From Microbacterium sp. 1.5R (lineage in GTDB: Bacteria > Actinomycetota > Actinomycetes > Actinomycetales > Microbacteriaceae), in assembly GCF_007667425.1 (NCBI RefSeq), contig NZ_VDRC01000001.1:2076595-2140594 (forward strand): a stretch of 64,000 nucleotides of DNA, written 5' to 3'. The translations under genes were made by a program, and so were the position numbers. The notes beneath the pieces were generated by a model. That model was given only the letters and a program-made list of their open reading frames with translations, had not been told where the DNA came from and ran no database searches. Below are positions 58,574 to 64,000 of the stretch, one piece after another. Positions within the stretch are counted from its first letter, which is position 1. Each line of letters starts with the position of its first letter.

Positions 58574-60816
58574 CCTCTCCCACCCTGACCGAAGCCCTGC
58601 CCTACCTCGACCCCGAACTGCCGATCGCCGCCCGCGTCGCCGACCTGCTCGACCGCATGACCGTGGAGGAGAAGGTCGGTCAGATGCTGCAGCTCGACGC
58701 CCGCGACGACCTCGACGACCACGTCCTGCGCCACCACGTCGGATCGATCCTGCACACGTCGCCCGAGCGGCTCATCCGCGCGAACGAGCTCACCGCGCAG
58801 ACGCGTCTGCGCATCCCGCTGCTCGTCGGCGAGGACTGCATCCACGGGCACTCGTTCTGGCCCGGGGCGACGATCTACCCGACGCAGCTCGGCATGGCGG
58901 CGTCGTGGGACGCCGAGCTCGTCGAGAGGGTGGCCCGGGCCACCGCGGTCGAGGTCGCCGCGACCGGCATCCACTGGACATTCTCGCCGGTGCTGTGCAT
59001 CGCCCGCGACCTGCGCTGGGGGCGCGTCGATGAGACGTTCGGGGAAGACCCGTTCCTCATCGGCGAGCTCGCCTCGGCCATGGTGCGCGGCTATCAGGGC
59101 GACGGTCTCGACGACCCGACCGCGATCCTCGCCACCGCCAAGCACTTCGCCGGATACTCCGAGACCCAGGGCGGACGCGACGCGAGCGAGGCCGACATCT
59201 CGCGCCGCAAGCTGCGGTCGTGGTTCCTGCCGCCGTTCGAGCGGGTCGCGCGCGAGGGATGCCGCACCTTCATGCTCGGCTACCAGACCACCGACGGCGT
59301 GCCGATCACGGTCAACGACTGGCTGCTCAGCGACGTGCTGCGCGGCGAATGGGGCTACACCGGCACCCTCATCACCGACTGGGACAACGTCGGCCGCATG
59401 GTGTGGGAACAGCAGGTACAGCCCGATTACACGCACGCCGCCGCGGCGGCCGTGAAGGCCGGCAACGACATGGTCATGACGACCCCCGGTTTCTTCGAGG
59501 GGGCGCTGGATGCGGTCGAGCGCGGGATGCTGTCGTCCTCCGACTTCGACGCGGCGGTCACCCGCATCCTCACCCTCAAGTTCGAGCTCGGACTGTTCGA
59601 GGATCCGCGGCTCCCGCAGGACGCACTGGATGCCGTGGTCGGCAGCCCCGCGCACGCCGACCTGAACCTGGAGGTCGCGCGACGATCGCTCGTGCTGCTC
59701 GAGAACGACGGCACGCTGCCGCTCCCCGCGGCGGCATCGCTGTCGGTGGCCGTGGTCGGGCCGCTCGCCGACGACGCGCAGACGCAGCTCGGCGACTGGG
59801 CCGGCGGGTCCGGCCAGGCCGGGTGGCTCGACGGTCAGCCGCGCGACATGATCACGACCGTGCTCGACGGCCTTTCCGGGGTAGACGGCTGGACCGTGAC
59901 GCACGCGCGCGGCGCCGACATCCTCACGCTCGAGGAGGACCCCCGCGGGGCGACGTTCCCCGACGGGCAGCCGCGCCCTCCGGTCGTCGTGCCGGCCGTC
60001 GCCGATGAGGCGCTGATCGCCGACGCGGTCGCTGCGGCCGCGGCATCCGATGTCGTCGTCGCCGTGGTCGGAGACCGCATCGAGCTCGTCGGAGAGGGCC
60101 GCTCGACCGCGACCCTCGAACTCATCGGCGGGCAGAACGCCCTGCTCGACGCGCTCATCGCGACGGGGAAGCCGGTCGTCGTGGTGCTGCTCGCGTCGAA
60201 GCCGCTCGTGCTTCCGGCATCCGTCTCGCAGGCCGCGGCCGTGATCTGGGCCGCCAACCCCGGCATGCAGGGCGGCCGCGCGCTCGCCGAGGTCATCACC
60301 GGCGCCGTCGAGCCCTCGGGGCGACTGCCGATCTCGTTCGCGCGTCACGTCGGACAGCAGCCGACCTACTACAACCAGATCCGCGGGCAGCACGGCGATC
60401 GGTACGCCGACCTCACGCAGTCGCCTGCCTGGGCGTTCGGCGAGGGACTGTCGTACTCGACCGTGTCGTATGCGGATCTCGCGGTGTCGTCGGGGCCGCT
60501 CGCGGTGGGCGACACCGTCGCGGCGGAGGTCACCGTGACGAACACCGGATCGCGTCCGGTGCGCGAGACCGTGCAGGTGTATGTGCGCGACGTCGTGACG
60601 AGCGTGAGCTGGACGGACCGCGAGCTCAAGGCCTACCGGCAGATCGATCTCGCTCCGGGGGAGAGCCGCGTGGTGCGGGTCGAGGTGCCGGTGGCGGAGT
60701 GCTCGATCGTCGACGCGGCCGGCGTGCGGAAGGTCGAGCCGGGCGAGTTCGCCCTTCTCGTCGGCCCGAGCTCGCGCGAGGAATCCCTGCTCTCCGCCTC
60801 GTTCACGGTCGCGTAG
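58570..60816 (+). CDS. GH3-family beta-glucosidase
   Basis: 748 aa from the ATG at 58570 (ATGA overlap). Order: (alpha/beta)8 domain with LLVGEDCIHGHSFW, HWTFSPVLCIARDLRWGRVDE (in two parts), ILATAKHFAGYSETQGGRD, and the nucleophile Asp in LITDWDNVGR near residue 269. An alpha/beta sandwich follows (RRSLVLLENDGTLPLP; VVAVVGDR). A C-terminal fibronectin-III-like domain starts near residue 660 (VTNTGSRPVRETVQVYV). No signal peptide, so it hydrolyses imported beta-glycosides in the cytoplasm. Its place in the ABC operon points to the transporter's substrate. Confidence 0.94.
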   Translation: MTSPTLTEALPYLDPELPIAARVADLLDRMTVEEKVGQMLQLDARDDLDDHVLRHHVGSILHTSPERLIRANELTAQTRLRIPLLVGEDCIHGHSFWPGATIYPTQLGMAASWDAELVERVARATAVEVAATGIHWTFSPVLCIARDLRWGRVDETFGEDPFLIGELASAMVRGYQGDGLDDPTAILATAKHFAGYSETQGGRDASEADISRRKLRSWFLPPFERVAREGCRTFMLGYQTTDGVPITVNDWLLSDVLRGEWGYTGTLITDWDNVGRMVWEQQVQPDYTHAAAAAVKAGNDMVMTTPGFFEGALDAVERGMLSSSDFDAAVTRILTLKFELGLFEDPRLPQDALDAVVGSPAHADLNLEVARRSLVLLENDGTLPLPAAASLSVAVVGPLADDAQTQLGDWAGGSGQAGWLDGQPRDMITTVLDGLSGVDGWTVTHARGADILTLEEDPRGATFPDGQPRPPVVVPAVADEALIADAVAAAAASDVVVAVVGDRIELVGEGRSTATLELIGGQNALLDALIATGKPVVVVLLASKPLVLPASVSQAAAVIWAANPGMQGGRALAEVITGAVEPSGRLPISFARHVGQQPTYYNQIRGQHGDRYADLTQSPAWAFGEGLSYSTVSYADLAVSSGPLAVGDTVAAEVTVTNTGSRPVRETVQVYVRDVVTSVSWTDRELKAYRQIDLAPGESRVVRVEVPVAECSIVDAAGVRKVEPGEFALLVGPSSREESLLSASFTVA

Positions 60817-60864
60817 CGCCTTCCGCCCCCGCCTCGCCCTCACCCGCCGACGCCCCTGCTGGAT

Positions 60865-60908
60865 GCCGAGGCCCCTGCTCGGCGACGTGATTCAGCAGGG
60901 GCCTCGGC
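60865..60908. terminator. strong bidirectional hairpin terminator
   Basis: GCCGAGGCCCCTGCT (60865-60879) pairs with AGCAGGGGCCTCGGC (60894-60908): 15-bp perfect stem, 14-nt loop, between the convergent GH3 and soxR genes. Confidence 0.75.
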
Positions 60909-60968
60909 GCTCAGCCGGGGCATCGGTGGGAGAGGGAGGGCTAGGACGCATACGGGGCGGGACGGGGC

Positions 60969-61436
60969 TCAGTCCTGCAGGCGCTGCGGGCCCGCGCCCT
61001 GGCTGCCGAGCGCGTCGTCGGGGTTGAGCAGGCTGCACGCCTTCATCGACAGGCATCCGCAGCCGATGCATCCGGTCAGTTCGCGCTCGAGGCGCTCGAG
61101 GCCCTCGCGGCGCTTCTCGAGTTCACGCTTCCACCGGCGCGCGGCGCGCGCCCATTCGTCGTGGCTCGGAGTCTGCGTCAGGGGCACGTCGGCGAAGGCC
61201 TCCTGCACGTCGGACAGCGGGATGCCGAGGCGCTTCGCCACCGTGATGAGCGACACCCGGCGCAGCATGTGTCTGGCGTAACGGCGCTGATTCCCCGGCG
61301 TGCGGGTCGAGGCGATGAGGCCGAGGTCTTCGTAGAAGTGCAGGGCGGACGCGGCCACGCCGGTGCGTCGACTCATCTCGCCGATCGTGAGCGGCTCGTC
61401 GGGGGCGTGGGGCGCGCGGTCGTGATCGGTGTGCAC
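60969..61436 (-). CDS. soxR: redox-sensitive MerR-family regulator SoxR
   Basis: 155 aa from a GTG at 61436. A TTG at 61442 with GGAGA 4 nt upstream is the alternative. MerR HTH LTIGEMSRRTGVAASALHFYEDLGL, dimerisation helix, then the SoxR iron-sulfur motif CIGCGCLSMKAC (C-x2-C-x-C-x5-C), which binds the [2Fe-2S] sensor. Length equals classical SoxR. The usual tail follows (LLNPDD). It activates the divergent ferredoxin/flavin-reductase operon through the SoxR box when redox-cycling compounds oxidise the cluster. Confidence 0.95.
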   Translation of the reverse strand: MHTDHDRAPHAPDEPLTIGEMSRRTGVAASALHFYEDLGLIASTRTPGNQRRYARHMLRRVSLITVAKRLGIPLSDVQEAFADVPLTQTPSHDEWARAARRWKRELEKRREGLERLERELTGCIGCGCLSMKACSLLNPDDALGSQGAGPQRLQD

Positions 61437-61456
61437 TGTCAAGGGGTCTCCATGAT

Positions 61457-61487
61457 TTGACCTCAAGTGTACTTGAGGTCTTACGGT
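61457..61487 (+). promoter_or_regulatory. SoxR box within a long-spacer promoter
   Basis: CCTCAAGTGTACTTGAGG (61461-61478) is a perfect palindrome, extended to 22 bp by flanking GA/TC (61459-61480). It is nearly identical to the enterobacterial soxS SoxR site. TTGACC (61457-61462) and TACGGT (61482-61487) give a -35/-10 with a 19-bp spacer, the over-long spacing used by MerR-type activators. Confidence 0.85.
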
Positions 61488-61517
61488 GGATACCGTGACC
61501 CGACGGAAGCTCATCCC

Positions 61518-61844
61518 ATGACCTATGTGATCGCGCTGCCGTGCGTCGACGTCAAAGACCGCGCGTGCATCGACGAGTGCCCCGTCGACTGCATCTACGA
61601 GGGTGAGCGCTCGCTGTACATCCACCCCGACGAGTGCGTCGACTGCGGCGCGTGCGAACCGGTCTGCCCGGTCGAGGCGATCTACTACGAAGACGATCTG
61701 CCGTCAGAATGGCAGGACTACTACAAGGCCAACGTCGAATTCTTCGACGACATCGGGTCGCCCGGTGGGGCTGCCAAGGTCGGTGTCATCGAGCACGATC
61801 ATCCGCTCATCGCCGCACTCCCGCCGCAGGAGGCACACGAATGA
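61518..61844 (+). CDS. fdxA: 7Fe/8Fe ferredoxin
   Basis: 108 aa from the ATG at 61518. Two cluster motifs: [22 protein letters not shown] and [20 protein letters not shown], each given by position (residues 8-29 and 39-58). The spacing of the first Cys set fits the 3Fe-4S plus 4Fe-4S FdxA type. SoxR-controlled and coupled by 4-bp overlap to a flavin reductase, so it probably carries electrons in a redox-stress response. Confidence 0.92.
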   Translation: MTYVIALPCVDVKDRACIDECPVDCIYEGERSLYIHPDECVDCGACEPVCPVEAIYYEDDLPSEWQDYYKANVEFFDDIGSPGGAAKVGVIEHDHPLIAALPPQEAHE

Positions 61845-62359
61845 CCACCACACCACCCCCCGCGCCGACGCCGTCTCCTGTCGGCGAGGGGTTGAAGGCC
61901 GCGTTCCGGCAGCACCCGGCCGGCGTCGCCATCATCACGGCGACGACCCCCGACGGACCGGTCGGGCTCACGGCATCCAGCGTCGCGTCCGTCGCGGTCG
62001 ACCCGGCCGCGATCGTGTTCTCGGTCACCCGTGCCACCGGCAGCGCGGGGGCGATCCTCTCGTCCGATAGCTTCGTCGTGCACCTCATCGACGACGAGCA
62101 CTCCGACCTCGCGCAGAGCTTCGCGATCAGCGGCGCCGAGCGCTTCACCGATGCCCAGGGCTGGAGCGCGCTGCCCACCGGAGAGCCCTACCTGCGCGAG
62201 GCGCGCGTCGCGATGCGCTGCCATCCCATGACGACCGTCGCCGTCGGATCCTCGACCGTGGTCATCGCCGAGGTCGACGAGGTGCTGCTCGGTCAGCAGG
62301 GCCGGCCCCTCGTCTACCTCGACCGCCGCTTCCACGCGCTGCCCGGCGACCAGGTCTGA
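61841..62359 (+). CDS. flavin reductase-like (FMN-binding) protein
   Basis: 172 aa from the ATG at 61841. Split-barrel flavin reductase: [41 protein letters not shown], in two parts, and [19 protein letters not shown], then [12 protein letters not shown]. It reduces FMN/FAD with NAD(P)H, perhaps detoxifying or reducing redox-active compounds with the upstream ferredoxin. Same SoxR-controlled transcript. Confidence 0.88.
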   Translation: MTTTPPPAPTPSPVGEGLKAAFRQHPAGVAIITATTPDGPVGLTASSVASVAVDPAAIVFSVTRATGSAGAILSSDSFVVHLIDDEHSDLAQSFAISGAERFTDAQGWSALPTGEPYLREARVAMRCHPMTTVAVGSSTVVIAEVDEVLLGQQGRPLVYLDRRFHALPGDQV

Positions 62360-62397
62360 CGCGCGCCCTTCCCGACCAATCGAAGGAAGGAATCATC

Positions 62398-62836
62398 ATG
62401 TCCACTCCGCACACCCTCCCCGAGCTCCAGTACGACTACTCGGCGCTCGCCCCGAACATCTCCGGCAAGATCATGGAGCTGCACCACTCGAAGCACCACC
62501 AGGCCTACGTCACCGGCGCGAACAGCGCGATCTAGCAGCTGGCGGCCGCGCGCGATGCGGGCGACCTCGCCGCCGTGAACAAGCTCGAGAAAGACCTCGC
62601 GTTCAACCTCGGCGGTCACATCAACCACTCGGTGTTCTGGCAGAACCTCTCGGCGGGGGCGGCGGCAACCCCGAAGGCGAGCTGTCCGCGGCGCTCGACG
62701 ACGCGTTCGGATCGATCGACAAGTTCCGCGCGCACTTCACCGCCACCGCGCTTGGCGTCCAGGGATCCGGCTGGGCCGTGCTCGCCTGGGACTAGGTCGG
62801 CGCCCGTCCCGGTGAGCTTCTAGATGTTCGACCAGC
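62398..62836 (+). pseudogene. sodA: decayed and 3'-truncated Mn/Fe superoxide dismutase gene
   Basis: GAAGGAAGGA precedes the ATG. Codons 1-45 read as a good SodA N-terminus ([29 protein letters not shown] with the first metal His). Then an in-frame TAG at codon 46 (62533-62535). Homology continues ([23 protein letters not shown]). A 1-nt deletion near 62655-62666 shifts the frame, which resumes as [24 protein letters not shown] and [13 protein letters not shown], followed by another TAG (62793), another shift, a third TAG (62821) and MFDQQ. Similarity then stops at about 62836. The last third, with two metal ligands (the DMWEH region), is missing. It cannot make active enzyme without a second copy elsewhere. 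Confidence 0.88.
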
Positions 62837-63044
62837 AGGTCAGATAGTCGGCGTCGCTGTACCGCCGCACACCGGCGCCATGGCGCAGAGACCCGATGTC
62901 GAACATTTGACGCACACGGAACACGGTGTCCAGTCGCGCCCGAATGGAAGCCCTGTGTGCGGCGGCGCCTCCGAACTGTGTCGCCGTCGGGGTGTAGAGG
63001 GAGCTCAGATCACGCAACCACGACCGTGCCGCCGCGCCCATCAC
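62820..63044 (-). pseudogene. truncated nucleotidyltransferase (Pol-beta/CD-NTase-like N-terminus)
   Basis: 74 codons from a GTG at 63044 that overlaps the upstream gene's stop (GTGA). After a helical N-terminus (RASIRARLDTVFRVRQM) it reads FDIGSLRHGAGVRRYSDADYL: the nucleotidyltransferase motif GS-x11-DxD. Nine codons after this motif it ends, with LTCWSNI, at the point where sodA homology begins on the other strand. The palm and C-terminal helices of the family (normally 250 aa or more) are absent, so this is a fragment cut at the junction. Low-level expression of a short peptide is possible. Confidence 0.65.
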
Positions 63045-64000
63045 GCGCCCGTCGTATTATCCAGGCGCAGCACCCCTCGGGCGCTGTCGGTGAGATCGAC
63101 TGGTTCACCGACTGGGATGTCGATTACTCCCGTGAACACCTCGTTGTGGTCGCGTGCTGTGAGCTGCCATGTGCCGTGGATCATTGTCATCGACGCGTCG
63201 GCGACGACAAGCACGAACTCATCGTCCTCCGATTCGTACGTCCCGCGGGGGCGGAGCTCCCCCACGTCGAGATCCAGATCCACCGATCCCCCGTTCTTGA
63301 AGCTCACCGACGGCGGAATGTAGGTGCCGGAGAACGACTGAGGGACGTAGCCGGCGTTCGCGAGGTGGGAGTACCCGAGGTCACGCTGCCGTGGCCCCCA
63401 CACGCGCGGCGGGACCGGCAACTCCAAGCTCGACAGGTCCTCAGCCCACTGCGGGTCGATGTAGTCATACGCGAATACGTCACCGTCCAGGTGCACCTTC
63501 ACCTCGACATCATGAAAGAACGTCGTCGTCCGATTCACTATCCTCACCACCACCGGCTGCAGACTACTTGCCGCGATACGCGGCGACGCCGCCCCCCACG
63601 CGGTCCGGAATCGGGTCTCCCACAGATCGATCGCCGCGCGATACGCTTCCTCGGTGCGCCCTTCCGGAACCGTCGACGCGTCCACCATCAACGCCGCACT
63701 CCGCGCCACCGACGACATGGCCGCGATCCTCTGCACCCCGGCGGCCAGCTCCGCGAGACTCCCCGCACCGACCGCTCCTGTGTCGACCGTGTCGGCCGTG
63801 TCGTTGACGAGCGGTTCGACGGCGGGGAGAGCGCCGAGCAGCCGACGCCGCTGCCCCGCGACATAAGCCTCGAGCGTGCGCGCGTCATCGATCGCGACAT
63901 GCGCGACCCCACCGGAAACCTCCACGCCGAAATCGACCTCAACTTTCTGCGAGGCCGCCCCGCGCGCCAGCAGCAGATCGAACTCGTCCGCGTTAGCCTC
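63041..64000 (-). CDS. partial protein, possibly AlbA_2 (Schlafen-type) family, beginning outside the window
   Basis: 320 codons are open to the window edge. The apparent GTG at 63925 is internal, since the frame continues upstream as DEFDLLLARGAASQKVEV. That segment (Ala-x3-Glu-x2-x-Leu-x2-Arg) resembles the end of an AlbA_2 domain, which would lie beyond the edge. This assignment is tentative. A helical stretch follows (residues ~40-150), then a beta-rich C-terminus (TTTFFHDVEVKVHLDGDVFAYDY; FTGVIDIPVGEPVDL). It overlaps the nucleotidyltransferase fragment by 4 bp, so they were one operon. Base composition is visibly less GC-rich than the rest of the window, suggesting acquisition. Confidence 0.6.
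   Translation of the reverse strand, partial: EANADEFDLLLARGAASQKVEVDFGVEVSGGVAHVAIDDARTLEAYVAGQRRRLLGALPAVEPLVNDTADTVDTGAVGAGSLAELAAGVQRIAAMSSVARSAALMVDASTVPEGRTEEAYRAAIDLWETRFRTAWGAASPRIAASSLQPVVVRIVNRTTTFFHDVEVKVHLDGDVFAYDYIDPQWAEDLSSLELPVPPRVWGPRQRDLGYSHLANAGYVPQSFSGTYIPPSVSFKNGGSVDLDLDVGELRPRGTYESEDDEFVLVVADASMTMIHGTWQLTARDHNEVFTGVIDIPVGEPVDLTDSARGVLRLDNTTGA

Noticed and set aside
57901..60843. 980-aa minus-strand open frame opposite the GH3 and permease genes
   Set aside because: It is antisense to clearly homologous coding sequence, is composed of low-complexity Arg/Gly/Val/Asp protein, and has no domain. High GC3 makes such frames stay open by chance.
62520..62540. Stop-codon recoding (TAG read-through) to rescue sodA
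   Set aside because: The gene also has frameshifts and lacks its last third, and other genes here do not contain internal TAG, so decay is the simpler explanation.
1..64000. tRNA, rRNA, CRISPR arrays, insertion sequences, integrases, prophage genes
   Set aside because: No cloverleaf-like intergenic segment, no regularly spaced repeat-spacer array and no transposase or integrase domain was found. The palindromic repeats are too few and irregular for CRISPR.

Overview
The window is high-GC DNA (about 70% by eye) with GTG/TTG starts, 4-bp ATGA/GTGA gene overlaps and many GGATGCC/GGCATCC words. This suggests an actinobacterium of the Microbacteriaceae, most likely Microbacterium or a close relative (inference). 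It is chromosomal, dominated by transport and catabolism. No rRNA, tRNA, CRISPR array, transposase or integrase was recognised.

Layout. (1) About 1-17.2 kb: a LysR-associated scavenging cluster with a proline racemase/3-hydroxyproline dehydratase-family enzyme, an S9 dipeptidyl-peptidase, a CocE/S15 X-Pro peptidase, an ADP-ribosylglycohydrolase-family protein, a sulfatase, a glycosylasparaginase-family amidase, a dipeptide-type ABC transporter with a fused double ATPase, and an SDR. A 38-bp motif is shared by the LysR/glycohydrolase intergenic region and the promoter of the asparaginase/ABC operon. (2) 17.3-24.2 kb: an ArsB-like permease, two tandem GntR regulators, a GNAT acetyltransferase, a KimA-like K+ transporter preceded by 11-bp-phased repeats, an NTF2-like protein and a small (p)ppGpp synthetase. 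(3) 24.5-34.7 kb: a molybdenum island with a membrane sulfite-oxidase-fold enzyme, MoaB/MogA, MoaE, then convergent MoaD-MoaC-MoeA-MoeB, then a HTH-TOBE protein, ModABC and MoaA. moaE and moaD converge on a repeat that contains a run of 19 G.

(4) 35.0-50.7 kb: a carbohydrate island. The minus strand carries a SIS isomerase, a tautomerase-like protein and a PfkB kinase. Divergent from them are a family-1 sugar ABC importer, a 2-hydroxyacid dehydrogenase, a DeoR regulator, a class II aldolase, an unknown protein and a NodB-like deacetylase. Then come FAH hydrolase, GH4, IlvD/Edd dehydratase, a small Rossmann protein and a FruK/LacC-type kinase. (5) 50.7-60.8 kb: an M20 amidohydrolase, a TetR regulator with two tandem operator sites, and a family-5 ABC importer in one operon with a GH3 beta-glucosidase, so the import substrate is probably a beta-linked oligosaccharide. 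(6) 61.0-62.4 kb: SoxR, with a textbook SoxR box, divergent from a ferredoxin and a flavin reductase.

(7) 62.4-64.0 kb: a decayed Mn/Fe superoxide dismutase gene that stops abruptly where a truncated nucleotidyltransferase begins on the other strand. Upstream of that lies a partial protein, possibly of the AlbA_2 type, which runs off the window. This looks like the edge of an acquired accessory or defence-like island joined to a broken sodA.

Three intergenic repeat families recur (GAGACCCACC-type, TTGGCACC-type and GTTTCGTCTCG-type). At least ten genes carry a TAnnnT -10-like hexamer exactly 6-7 nt before the start codon, which points to leaderless transcripts.
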